Of a stretch of DNA of 64,000 nt, positions 30,089 through 40,378 are shown one piece after another. The notes under the pieces were generated by a model. It searched no databases, was not told the origin of the DNA, and saw nothing but the letters and a program-made list of their open reading frames with translations. A program made the translations under genes and the position numbers. The stretch covers positions 723,088 to 787,087 of the forward strand of contig BCIA01000005.1 of the NCBI GenBank assembly GCA_001599815.1, in the 5' to 3' direction. Position 1 is the first letter of the stretch, and every line of letters begins with the position of its first letter. The stretch comes from Furcasterigmium furcatum. Taxonomy: Eukaryota; Ascomycota; Sordariomycetes; Glomerellales; Plectosphaerellaceae.

Positions 30089-32506
30089 ATGACTAGCCGT
30101 CTTTCTTCTCTCTTTAAAACTTCACTTTCAATTCCCTCAGCACAGGTGCTGAGACCATCGCTGTGCGCTTCTCCCCGTTTCCGCCGCCAAGTCGTCCCTT
30201 TGGCACGCTCCCTCAACCCGTCCACGACCCGAAAACTACACACCTCCCGACCGAAAATGGCCGCCGAAGCTCCCTCTGGGCAGTTGGCCGGCTTGCTGGA
30301 GAAGCTCTCCGTCGGCAAGCTCGAGTCCTTCCCCAATACCAACCCCAACCTGAACCCCGTCGACATCTACCGCTCCCACATCACGTCGCTCCTGCACCAG
30401 GTGTCCGGCGTTGACCCCAAGATCATCTATCCCGCCGTGCAATGGACCTCGCAGCTTGAGAACGGCGACCTCCAGCTCCCCATCCCCGCCCTCAGGGTGA
30501 AGGGCAAGAAGCCGGCCGAGCTGTCGGAGGAGTGGCTCGCGAAGGTGCGCCATCCCCGCCCTTCCATCCCAATGCATACCTTGCCCAGCCCGGCAGCATC
30601 CTGACAACCGCTAGTTCCCCGAGTCCCCTCTGATCGAGAAGCCCACGACCGCCAACAACGGCACCTTCCTCCAATTCTACTTCAAGCCCGCGCCCCTCGC
30701 GCAGGTCGTCCTCCCCCAGGTCCTCGCCAACCCGGCAGACTTCGGCAAGAACCCCAAGCACGGCCTGAAGAACCCCGAGGACCCTTCGCAGGGCAAGAAG
30801 CGCATGATTGTCGAGTTCAGCAGCCCCAACATTGCCAAGCCGTTCCATGCCGGCCATCTCCGAAGCACAATCATTGGCGGTTTCCTCTCCAACCTCTTCG
30901 CCGGAGCCGGGTGGGACGTGGTCCGCATCAACTACCTCGGCGACTGGGGCAAGCAATACGGCCTTCTGGCCCTGGGTTTCGAGAAGTACGGCAACGAGGA
31001 GGCTCTCAGCGCCGACCCGATCAACCACCTGTTCCAGGTCTACGTCAAGATCAACCAGGACCTCGGCGAGGAGAAGGACAAGATCGCCGCGCTGGAGAAG
31101 GAGGGCCAGGACGCGAGTGACATCAAGAACAATGGCCTCGACGAGCAGGCCCGCCGCTACTTCAAGCTCATGAATGACGGCGACGAAGCGGCTCTCGCCC
31201 AGTGGCGCAGGTTCCGTGACCTCTCCATCACCCGATACAAGTCGACCTATGCCCAGCTCAACGTCGAGTTCGACGAGTACTCTGGAGAGTCGCAGGTCGC
31301 CGAGGCCGCCATGGCCAACGCGGCGAAGGTGCTTGCCGACAAGGGCATCTCGGAGGAGTCCGAGGGCGCCGTCGTCATCCCCTTCGCGAAGCACGTGCCC
31401 GGCAAGGCGGGCAAGAGCCTCGAGAAGCCCGTCATTCGCAAGAAGGACGGCACAGCTCTCTACCTGACCCGCGACGTGTCCGAGCTCCTGCATCGCCAGG
31501 AGAAGTACAAGTTCGACCACATGATCTGTAAGACCTCGTCTGTCTGTGTCAAGCCTTCGCGTCGCTGACCCCTGGTAGATGTTGTGGCCTCGCAGCAGGA
31601 TCTCCACCTCAGGCAACTCTTCAAGATTGTCGAGCTGGCGTTCTCGCCAGAGATCGCCGCCAAGTGCCAGCATATCAACTTTGGTCTCGGTAGGTGTTCC
31701 TCGCTTCCACAGCGGATAACCAAGCGCTGACGGCACAGTTCACGGAATGAGCACCAGGAAGGGCACAGTGAAGTTCCTGTCGGATATCATCCAGGATGTG
31801 ACAGACAGTAAGTCCTCCCCTAGGTTGTGCACATGATGACTGCCGCTGACTGATTATCGCAGAGATGCACCAGGTCATGAGGAAGAATGACGAGAAGTAT
31901 CAGCAAGTGTATGTGTCGATGCGCTTCCGCCCCGAAACCCGAGCTAATCGTGGACCACAGCGAGAATCCCGAGCAAACCGCCGAGACGCTCGCGATCACC
32001 GCCATCATCGCCCAAGATTTCACCGGCAAGCGTGGCAACGGCTACACATTCGACCTGAACGCGATGACTGCTTTCGAGGGCGACACCGGCCCCTACCTTC
32101 AGTACGCCCACGCCCGACTCTGCTCGATCACTCGCAAGGCCGGCCTCAGCGCCGAGGAGATCGCCGACAGCCCCGACCTGTCTCTGCTCACGGAAACGCA
32201 CGCCACGAACCTTCTCCGCATGCTGAGCCAGTACCCCGACGTTCTTGCCCAGACACTGAGGACGCTGGAGCCCACGACGGTCCTGACATACCTCTTCAAG
32301 ATGACGCATCTGCTGAGCAGCAGCTACGATCATCTCAGAATCGTGGGAAGCGAACCTGAGCTGCTGAAGGCCCGCCTGGCCCTCTACACGGCTACGCGCC
32401 ACGTCCTGTACAACGGAATGTGCCTGCTTGGCCTGTCCCCCGTGGAGCGGTAAGTCTTCACCCCGAACTCTTGAGCAAGCCAGCCTCTAACTTTGACAGC
32501 ATGTGA
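30089..32506 (+). CDS. RRS1: Arginyl-tRNA synthetase, probably cytosolic and mitochondrial
   Basis: Seven exons, 30089-30544, 30615-31527, 31579-31689, 31739-31807, 31863-31908, 31961-32449, 32500-32506, give 696 aa. The enzyme charges tRNA-Arg. Class I marks: the HIGH-type motif FHAGH in SSPNIAKPFHAGHLRS, DWGKQYG, and the KMSKS-equivalent GMSTRKGT, with the DALR anticodon-binding domain at the C-terminus (LYTATRHVLYNGM). The first 56 residues are rich in Arg/Ser/Leu and nearly free of acidic residues, as in a mitochondrial presequence. A second in-frame ATG at 30257 (KMAAEAP) would give a cytosolic form, so one gene may supply both compartments. The last exon holds only 7 nt, adding the final Met and the stop (GTGGAGCG joined to CATGTGA). 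Confidence 0.92.
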
Positions 32507-33030
32507 GCGGTTCTCGACGGTGAGATGAAGTGACTGGGGCCACGATAGAGGCCCGTAAGAGGAATACTTGGACGCAGGTAGACAAGCAACGAAGTCTCCA
32601 CATGAGGAGAGCATTACTACTATTTTGCCGTTGCCAAAAAGCGACACGTTGTTGGTCGCCTGGAGGGCATAGAGGACGTGCCAATAAAACCACTTAATCA
32701 ACTCAGAAGGCGTTGTCCGTGTTGAAGTGCTTCCAAGGGGCCCTCGTATAAAATCACGATAAATTTCTAGAAGGGGTCCAGGCTGTCAGCGGTGGTGGAG
32801 CGGGCATTCAATGACACATTCCGAACCATCTCCGGCGCGGCGGCGGCGGCGTCCACTCTTTCACCTCCGCTTACCGCATTTGGCCAGTGCCCGAATTTTT
32901 GACCTGGACCTCCCACAAGAGCCGCAACATCTTGACTCACATTCTCACAACCGCCGCTCGTCTTCTCACCAGCAACAACCACAGGATCACCCCCGGCGCT
33001 TCAACCAGTCCGCTACTCGCTGCCTTCAAC
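32507..33030. other. Intergenic, 5' region of the deformylase gene
   Basis: The left part is the synthetase terminator. From 32815 to 33030 a frame stays open in phase with the downstream purU gene but has no ATG; see the separate finding. No other element seen. Confidence 0.5.
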
Positions 33031-33882
33031 ATGGCCAACGACCACATCCTCACGCTGTCCTGCCCGGACAAGCCCGGCATCGTGCACGCCGTGACGGGCA
33101 TCTTCGCGGCGCAGAGCCTCAACATCCTAGACCTGCAGCAGTTCTCGGACCCCTCGTCGGAGAAGTTCTTCATGCGCGTGCACTTTGGCCCGACGGAGAC
33201 GGCGTCGACCGCGCACCTCGATGAGCCCTTCAACGCCCTCGCCGCCGAGTACCAGATGGAGTACACGATCCGGCCTGTGGCCAAGAAGGTCCGCGTGCTC
33301 ATCATGGTCTCCAAGATCGGGCACTGCCTCAACGACCTGCTCTTCCGCACAAAGGCCAACCAGCTCAACATCGAGGTTCCCCTCATCGTCTCCAACCACC
33401 CGGATTTCGAGCAGCTCGCGGCCAACTACGGCGTCGAGTTCCGCCACCTCCCCGTGACCAAGGACACCAAGGCCGCGCAGGAGCAGCAGATCCTCGACCT
33501 CATCAAGGAGTACGACGTCGAGCTCGTCGTCCTCGCGCGCTACATGCAGGTCCTCTCGCCGCGCCTCTGCGAGGCCATGTCCGGCCGCATCATCAACATC
33601 CACCACAGCTTCCTGCCGTCCTTCAAGGGCGCAAAGCCCTACCACCAGGCCTACGAGCGCGGCGTCAAGATCATCGGCGCCACCGCGCACTTCGTCACCG
33701 CCGACCTCGATGAGGGGCCCATCATCGAGCAGCGCATCTCGCGCGTCGACCACAGCATGAACCCCAAGGAGCTCGTCGAGGAGGGATCCAACGTCGAGAG
33801 CCAGGTCCTGGCCGCCGCCGTCAAGTGGACCGCCGAGGGAAGGGTGTTCCTGAACAAGACCAAGACGGTGGTCTTCAACTAA
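33031..33882 (+). CDS. purU: Formyltetrahydrofolate deformylase (PurU)
   Basis: A single exon of 283 aa, the usual bacterial PurU length. An N-terminal ACT domain (ILTLSCPDKPGIVHAVTGIF, residues about 4-85) is followed by a formyl-transferase-type catalytic domain. The catalytic triad of this fold is visible: Asn and His in INIHHSFLPSF, Asp in TADLDEGPI. The enzyme hydrolyses 10-formyl-THF to formate and THF, balancing the one-carbon pool. The start at ATG 33031 is the only in-frame ATG; it immediately precedes the ACT domain (MANDHIL). Upstream the frame remains open for another 72 codons without ATG. Those codons encode a basic, Ser/Thr-rich stretch that could be a non-AUG-initiated mitochondrial presequence, since plant PurU is mitochondrial. 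This is inference. Confidence 0.92.
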   Translation: MANDHILTLSCPDKPGIVHAVTGIFAAQSLNILDLQQFSDPSSEKFFMRVHFGPTETASTAHLDEPFNALAAEYQMEYTIRPVAKKVRVLIMVSKIGHCLNDLLFRTKANQLNIEVPLIVSNHPDFEQLAANYGVEFRHLPVTKDTKAAQEQQILDLIKEYDVELVVLARYMQVLSPRLCEAMSGRIINIHHSFLPSFKGAKPYHQAYERGVKIIGATAHFVTADLDEGPIIEQRISRVDHSMNPKELVEEGSNVESQVLAAAVKWTAEGRVFLNKTKTVVFN

Positions 33883-34208
33883 TGGGTGGGAATGAGGCAT
33901 CAGGATGAAAAAAGGATAAGAAATATGAAAATAGTTAACGTTTGCGAGAACGCCCGACGTGACGCGACATGAATTGGCGGCTGGGAGCAATGAGATTAGG
34001 TTGGATGGTTAGACTTGGGCGGCGGCGCACATGACTTGATTTGATGAGGGAGACGACTCGACCTCGATGTATCTAGGTACTCCGACTTGACAATTCCAAT
34101 TGCTACCTTGGATGTCCACCAGCTTGTCATGTCTGTGCGCATCGTTCCCGGGTGACCCCTCTTGATTGGTGATATTTTCTTGACAGTCTTGGAAGGCGTA
34201 TGTGTACA
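33883..34208. other. Intergenic
   Basis: Terminator of purU followed by lower-GC sequence. Nothing recognisable. Confidence 0.5.
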
Positions 34209-34572
34209 ATGGCTTCACATCTACAACAGCGCGAGGAAGCTATTTCGAACGTCAACTTAGCTGGTGCAGAAAACGAGAGTAGGAGGGCGCCTAAGCGCCG
34301 TGGCTATCGACGAGAGGTCTATGATCTCTCAACCACATATGAAGACTCGACAGCCAAGTAAGACCATGACACAGTCTGTAACATCGGCAACTAGGAAACA
34401 ATAAGAGAAGAGCCAATGACAGACTCCGGCCGAATCCTCAAGCTTTGCAATCCAGGCAAGAAGAAGGGCTTCGAACTACGCAATGTGTAAGTCGCTGGAG
34501 CCTCTCCTCCGTATTTAAGGAAATGTCAATGTAGTGACGCTGCTCAACAGAGAAGCAAACACAACCGCATAG
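34209..34572 (+). CDS. Small hypothetical protein, three exons
   Basis: Possible exons 34209-34357, 34406-34486, 34551-34572 give 83 aa. Introns are 48 and 64 nt with strong donors (GTAAGA and GTAAGT) and acceptors AATAAG and CAACAG; both keep phase. The product is charged, with RRAPKRRGYRREVYDLS in the first exon and KLCNPGKKKGFELRN in the second, and ends VEANTTA. If the second intron were retained the protein would stop after RNV, 8 residues earlier. I do not recognise a family. No signal peptide or membrane segment is present. The case rests on three short open exons linked by two good introns; it could still be a non-coding transcript or a relic. Confidence 0.35.
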
Positions 34573-34892
34573 AAACACTGTTGGACTGGCGGAATTAAGA
34601 GATATGCACCCCCATTATTGGTCTCGGGGGCTTGGATATGGATACCTGAGAGCCTGATCATCGCAGATGGCAGCAGAGGGGCATGCCAAGCCTATGAGTT
34701 GCAGTCTAGGTGAGCTGGACCAAGCCACGTCATATCGAGGCGCATACTATACAGCCAATGATGTTCTCTTCTTCCACGTTGCACAACAGAAGAAAAGCAA
34801 AGGATGCCGATTCACGGGAGGCGTTTTAGACTCGAGACGGAATTTTTCGACTGAAAATAGTCAACACCATCAATTCCCCCTCTCGTCGCAAC
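34573..34892. other. Intergenic
   Basis: Promoter of the next gene. Lower GC than neighbouring genes; nothing recognisable. Confidence 0.4.
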
Positions 34893-36697
34893 ATGTTCAA
34901 CACTAATCGGGTGGTTCACGTGCGCATTCAGCATCGCTGTGGTGCCTGCGGCTTCTTGTTCAAGGAACGCGATGAAATTACTCTTTTCTCCGGTATAATA
35001 CACTCACGTCCTCAGCTGCAGCTGAACCACCACGATAGACTGACATGGCAAAGCTAGAAACGTCGGCCAGCAATTCCACTGGACGGTGAGAAAAGCCTTG
35101 GTCCCGGTCCGGCGAGCTCTATACGAGAACGAGATCTGGGTTCTCTGCATCGACATTGACTGCAACCAATGCTTCCTGGAGACGGCGGTTTTTCATTTCG
35201 ACTGTTTCGCCTTTTTCGTATGCCTCGCTCGACGGTTGCCCCATTGTCTGACACTGAGTGTTCAACAATTGTGCGGGGCCTCAGTCAGCCAGCGACCATG
35301 GCTCGGCGCACCTTTACCGCTTCTCGAACCTTGCGTTGATGTTGTATCGACCGTTTTGCGGATCAGTCGCCTCCCGGGATTCGCCAGCATCCTCTGGATG
35401 CCAGTTGAGTTGTCCAAGATGATCGTCGACCACCTAGGCACGGATGACAGACCGCATGCCTTCACTCGCTTCGAGAGAGTCAGTCAGCTGGCTGCACGGC
35501 TTTCCGGCAGCGCCTCGTGGAAGACCATGCCTCTGTCGCAGATTTCAGGCTGGAACCGCAACGGCGGCTTGGAACCACCCTCTGGAGCGTCGGATCAGCC
35601 TCTCATTGCCACTGTGGATTTTGCGGGCATCAAATCTTTGGAAAGAACCATCCCTGTACCAGCCCCGGGAGAGCTTTTTGTCTCTGTTTCTCCAGACTCA
35701 AAGGCCTACTTTCAGGTAAGTGGGCTGTCTGATGTGTGGTTTTGCCTACTCTAACCCGGGCAGTTTGGCATCTGTCGTCTTGAGATACCCCGTCATGAAG
35801 AGTCTCGCCTCATATTGAATGTCCCTTCCCAGCCGGAAACCCTCCCAACACCGATTATCCCACAGATGGCCGTCCATGAATCGGTCCACTGTCGTGGGCT
35901 TACTTTCTTCATATTTGACGGCGTCACGTATGGTCTACACGTTCATACCCCCCAACAGCCCACGGCAGTAGAGGAGTACCGTCGGCTCCCGTTCTTCTTC
36001 CAGGACTTGGTTTCGTGGATCTTTATTCCAATATCGACCGATGATCAACTGCGAGGATTCTCTACTCGCATTCAGAGATGGCGAGGGCGCCTTTTACAAC
36101 AGAAGACAACTTATCAGGCGAGTCGGCCGTCGTTGCTAGTTGATGTTGCTGACCATTTTTGAAAAGATACGCACGAAGTTGACCGGCGACTTCACGGTCG
36201 GCCCCTACATTCCGCATTCTCAGCCAACGAAGATGTTTTGTATTGGGGAACACTCGACCATCTGTCATGTGGTCCCATACCGGACGACCCGGGTACAGCC
36301 AACATTCGAGGTGACGCCTCGGGAACTGATCGAACCGGAATCATTGTCTCCGCCGCCGCCCGCCCCCTTACGGTGGTCTCCGTGCTACTCGTCAGCCGTT
36401 CTCAATGCAGTCGCCTCTGTTTCTGTGTACAGGGACTCACGGACAGGCTACTGTGACGGAATTATCATCAACTTTGAGAACGGCGCACAAAGGGCCCTCG
36501 GGAGTTGTCGTTTCGGCATCGATTCGCCGAGCAAATATACAGATATGACTCGGCTACGTTTCAGGTCTCGCGACAACAAGGTTGAGATTGAGGATATGGG
36601 TGACGTGGAAGGCCATGATGGTTCATGGTCGAGTTTCACCGACGGGTGTCGCTTGGATTTCTGGTGTGACGCGGATATGAAGGTGATGGCCGTGTAA
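34893..36697 (+). CDS. Hypothetical protein, F-box-like fungal family with an N-terminal CxxC motif
   Basis: Four exons, 34893-34992, 35054-35715, 35764-36117, 36167-36697, give 548 aa. The first exon has HRCGACGFLF, a CxxC pair. After splicing, CIDIDCNQCF and HFDCF follow, so a small metal-binding module of Cys/His residues within the first 90 residues is possible. Around residue 140 the sequence LPGFASILWMPVELSKMIVDHL resembles the start of an F-box (P.EL...I..HL). The remainder looks like the long, poorly conserved C-terminal domain common in fungal F-box-like hypothetical proteins, with VSVYRDSRTGYCDGIIINF near the end. The third intron has a GC donor (CAG/GCGAGT) and is required to keep frame. 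Function unknown; an SCF-type adaptor role is only a guess. Confidence 0.65.
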
Positions 36698-36754
36698 CAG
36701 ACAGATATTACATCCAAAGCGCACCTAAGGCTTCCTCGTAAGCGCTGTTTTACA

Positions 36755-36780
36755 GGTGAGCTGGGTGACGTTGGGTGAGC
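36755..36780 (+). repeat. Left inverted repeat flanking the 456-aa gene
   Basis: GGTGAGC, GGGTGA and GGGTGAGC occur in this order within 26 bp. The same three blocks occur in inverted orientation at 38392-38421. The left copy lies inside a small palindromic block with AGCGCTGT at 36741 and ACAGCGCT at 36823. Confidence 0.45.
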
Positions 36781-36885
36781 AGCTGGCACGGCGAGCTTGC
36801 ACCTCAATTCCACCGGTAATTACACAGCGCTAAGCGAGCGCGCGTAAGCGCGACAAGGACTGCCTGACCCACCAAGAGAAGCAGA

Positions 36886-38315
36886 ATGATTTCAAGCGGG
36901 TGCTCCCTCCGTTGCAATGAACAACGGTCTGAACAGGCCCCCAAACACCTGGTCTGCCATTCCCCGACCGACGAATACCTGATTATCAGCATCATGCTGC
37001 CGGACCGGGAGCGGGACCTATCGCCAGCCAGGAGGGAGCTGCGTAACCTTCAGCGGAGCATTGACGTCCGTGGCAGACAGAACGCCCTTGACGCCGTTCA
37101 CGAAGCAACCGATGGAGTCGACCTTGTGGCCATGGCCCTGGAGAACCCTCTCGAGGTCATGTATAGTCCAAGACGTCCCGCTCTTCTGGGCCGTTTGCCT
37201 TACTTTAATGACCAGAGGCGCCTGGTCCACAAAATCACCGAGGGCCAATACCGCTCAGTGGAATTCTTGCTCTACTACGCCTGCCAGCCACACGTCCATG
37301 GAAGAACACCGTCAACCGTGGACTGCTGGAAGTTTATCATTTGCGACTGCCGGTATGTCGAAGATTCTGCTGATTTCGATCGAGCCTACCGTGCGCAGCT
37401 CCTGGCAGAGGAACTTCAGACCCCCGAGGAGCGCGCGAGAGAGGCTGTGCGCACTCTCGCAGAAAAACGAGCACGGAGGAACGCGAGATGGATGATCCCG
37501 GCCCTGCAAAAACTGTCCCCGGCTAAGCGCGCCGTGATGACCGAACGTGGCACTTTCTATGTCGTCTGGGAGAAAGCCTCACCAAAAGCGCCGACCTGGA
37601 TCACGGACATCACCGACGACGAGCTCCCCTGGGGGTATTGTTTCTACAGAACCACCCAGGTCATCGAGCGCTTCGGAAGCCGGTGGAGTGAGGCACTTGA
37701 GCTTCTCCAGGAACTCGATGGTATTCTCGCCGAACCTGGCCGGGATGCTGCTGGCCCAGGATGGATCCATAGCCCTGGCGAAGACTTCATGGAGTTCTGG
37801 AGCACAGTTATGGTCGACACCACGTTCACTGACGACGATGTGAGGGACGTAAGAGCCGTGAGGGAGTAAGTTCTGTATCCATTCCCGGCTATGGCTATTC
37901 GCACGTTTTCTTACCTGAAACTAGGCACTTCAAAGAGAGGCGTAAAACACTTGACCCCGATGATGGCATCCTGGACAACACCTTCATCGTTGTATCCTCT
38001 GAATGCGTCCCTCCAGACCTCTTCGATGTCAACGAGCTGAGGAAGCTGGCCCCGTCAGTCTTCTGGGCCTGGGCTTACGACGCCAACTGGGATCCCCCCG
38101 CGACGGCGGAGTCTGACGAAGATGGGTACCAGGGGCGTCTCAAGGTCCCATTTGAGTGCTTGCAGGCATGGTTCTATGCTGCGAGGTACGAGGGGGTCGA
38201 CATGAAGGAGATGTGGAAGAAGGCACAGAGGCACCCACAACAACTCTGGGTCTGTAATTCGAAGCCGCTGCAGGAGTGGGAGCACGAACCATACACCTTG
38301 GAAGATGAGTCTTGA
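36886..38315 (+). CDS. Hypothetical protein, 456 aa, between inverted repeats
   Basis: Two exons, 36886-37865 and 37925-38315, joined by a 59-nt intron (GTAAGT, branch CCTGAAAC, acceptor CTAG) in correct phase. The protein is soluble and charged, with no signal peptide or membrane span. A basic helical middle (TPEERAREAVRTLAEKRARR) and an aromatic C-terminal half (SVFWAWAYDANWDPP, then LQAWFYAARYEGVDMKEMW) are the most distinctive parts. A later start at 36994 (MLPDRERDLSPARREL) would remove 36 residues that look less structured, so the true N-terminus is uncertain. I recognise no family. The inverted repeats on both sides raise the possibility that it was carried by a DNA transposon, though it does not look like a transposase: I see no DDE-like spacing. 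Confidence 0.6.
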
Positions 38316-38979
38316 ATCCTTGGGTGGTCTTTTCTTGCGCGTCATTCGACTGAGCCTGCACTTTGCTGTTGCTGGCAGGATTTGTGACTTAGCTCACCCG
38401 TTATTCACCCCGGGGCTCACCCATCTGGTGAGCTTAAGGCGGCGTGATCACCCTCGGCGAATAGCACGTAACCAATTGTCAAGGCCGAATCAAGGAATTA
38501 GGCTCAACAAGATTCCTTACTGGGAAGCAGGATAGCATTTTTGCCTGTCTGACTTTCTTCCCAACCCTAGCCACTAGTACTGAGTGATGTAGTCCTCCTA
38601 TTGAGGCCCCTAATCGACAGCACATGTCTACATGGGCGAATCACTTCGTGGTTGTCTCCATTTCCCTGACCTACCTAACTACCAGTAGTCGACAACTTTT
38701 GCAAGCATTTTCATTATCCCAAGTCGAGGTCCGTCAATTCTCTCCCCAATTCCCCGCAAACTGGAGTCCGGGGTTAAAGACTTATCCACCTTCACTTACA
38801 CCAGCAAAGGGACTAGTCGCACGCGGGGTTGACACCCGCTTAAACATTCTGGAGGACCTCGGAAGTAATAATTGCTTGCGACGGCACCGGGGAGGATCTT
38901 ATAACTCTTGATCAGCAGCACACCGGAAGTCATATCTCTCTTCCACGACGCCCCTGAGCCACGCGCAAACTCGCCAGCC
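38316..38979. other. Intergenic, promoter of the Gfo/Idh/MocA gene
   Basis: Contains the right inverted repeat and hairpin (38392-38433), then lower-GC sequence. The 72 bp before 38980 are in frame with the gene but contain no ATG. Confidence 0.5.
38392..38421 (-). repeat. Right inverted repeat flanking the 456-aa gene
   Basis: On the minus strand this reads GGTGAGC, GGGTGA, GGGTGAGC with slightly longer spacers than the left copy at 36755. It overlaps a hairpin (GCTCACC-CATCT-GGTGAGC, 38415-38433). Confidence 0.45.
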
Positions 38980-40038
38980 ATGTCACCGCAGCCCAACCTC
39001 CGCATCGCCGTCATCGGCGCAGGTCTCATCGGCCCCCGTCACGCCAGAACCGTCGCCGACAGCCCCGATGCCGACCTCGTGGCCATCGTCGACCCCATGC
39101 AGGGAGCCGAATTGGCCGCCGAGCTGAAGACGGCATACCACAAGTCCGTGGCGGATCTCGTCCGGTCGAACAAGCCCGACGCCGCCATCATCTGCACCCC
39201 GAACCACACCCACGTTGCCGTGTCCACGGAGCTCTCGGCCGCGGGGATCCATGTCCTCGTGGAGAAGCCCTTCAGCACCGACATCCCAAGCGGAAAGGGC
39301 CTCCTCGAGGATCTCTCAACCACGGGAGTCAAGGCCCTGGTAGGCCACCATCGTCGATTCAACCCCTATATCGTCGCGGCCAAGCAGGTCATCTCGTCCG
39401 GGAAGCTAGGAGACGTTGTGGCCGTTAATGGGCTCTGGACACTCTACAAGCCCGTGGACTACTTTCAGCCGCCGACCGAATGGCGGCAGAACAAGACCGG
39501 GGGCGTGGTCCTGATCAACATGATCCATGAAGTCGATCTCCTCCATCACCTCTTGGGGCCCATCTCCAGCGTCCACGCCGAGAAGATGATCTCCCGAAGG
39601 GGGTACGAGGCAGAAGAGGGCGCCGCGCTCACGCTGAGATTCACGTCTGGCGCCGTCGGATCTTTCCTCGTAGCCGACAGCATCCCCTCTCCGTACAATT
39701 TCGAGTCCGGCACGGGCGAGAACCCCCTGATCCCAAAGGCGGGACAGGACTTCTATCGCATATTCGGTACCGAGGCGTCTCTGAGCGTCCCCGACATGTC
39801 TATCTGGTCGCATCGGGGCGAGAAGTCATGGCACAGCGAGATGTCGAGGGAGACCGTCCCCGTCGCCCCCGGGGTGCCGTTTGAGCTGCAGCTGCAGCAT
39901 TTCATCAGGGTGATACGGGGAGAGGAAGAGCCCAGCTGCACGGCCCAGGCCGGACTTGCTGCCCTGATTGTATGTGAGGCTATCAGGCAGGCCTTAGAAG
40001 ATAACTCGACAGTGAAGATAGAGCCCTACAGTTTGTAG
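38980..40038 (+). CDS. Gfo/Idh/MocA family NAD(P)-dependent oxidoreductase
   Basis: A single exon of 352 aa. The N-terminal Rossmann fold begins RIAVIGAGLIGPRHA (GxGxxG) and includes CTPNHTH and the family motif EKPF, whose Lys acts in catalysis. The C-terminal alpha/beta domain carries the conserved GGVVLINMIHEVDLLHHLLG, with the Asp/His pair expected near the active site. The family oxidises or reduces sugars, inositols and related cyclic polyols, usually as a soluble oligomer. The start at 38980 (MSPQPNL) is the first ATG in frame. The gene is followed 340 bp later, on the same strand, by an SDR; such pairs are often in one catabolic route for sugar acids, inositol or quinate-type compounds. 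No transporter or regulator is adjacent, so the substrate stays open. Confidence 0.9.
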   Translation: MSPQPNLRIAVIGAGLIGPRHARTVADSPDADLVAIVDPMQGAELAAELKTAYHKSVADLVRSNKPDAAIICTPNHTHVAVSTELSAAGIHVLVEKPFSTDIPSGKGLLEDLSTTGVKALVGHHRRFNPYIVAAKQVISSGKLGDVVAVNGLWTLYKPVDYFQPPTEWRQNKTGGVVLINMIHEVDLLHHLLGPISSVHAEKMISRRGYEAEEGAALTLRFTSGAVGSFLVADSIPSPYNFESGTGENPLIPKAGQDFYRIFGTEASLSVPDMSIWSHRGEKSWHSEMSRETVPVAPGVPFELQLQHFIRVIRGEEEPSCTAQAGLAALIVCEAIRQALEDNSTVKIEPYSL

Positions 40039-40378
40039 ATGGGGGGCTATTGATGTAATACAGGTCGGCCTGAAATCAGGCAGGACTCGGGTGTGAGAGA
40101 ATAGAGTTTATAGCGAGTTTCTTTTCTGTTAACTTCCTGTTATCATTCATCGGTCTCCTGTCGCGACGGAGGTGCCCCGCCGGCTCGGCATCGGCATCTT
40201 TTGGCCCGTCAAGGCTTATCTCCAACCCCGCCATGTCGGAAAGGTCCGTAGCGTCCGTTCGGGGCCCGGTGGTGTTGACGGGCCGTGGGAGATGTGTATA
40301 TGAGTGAAAGGTGCCGCCGATCTGACACCCGCTGTACTCTAGTTTCACCCAAAATCACTAAATAACCAATATCTGAGC
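40039..40378. other. Intergenic
   Basis: Terminator of the Gfo/Idh/MocA gene and promoter of the SDR. Nothing recognisable. Confidence 0.5.

Noticed and set aside
32811..33224. ATG at 32811 as an upstream start for purU
   Set aside because: It is in a different frame from the deformylase, and I found no intron that would bring it into frame.
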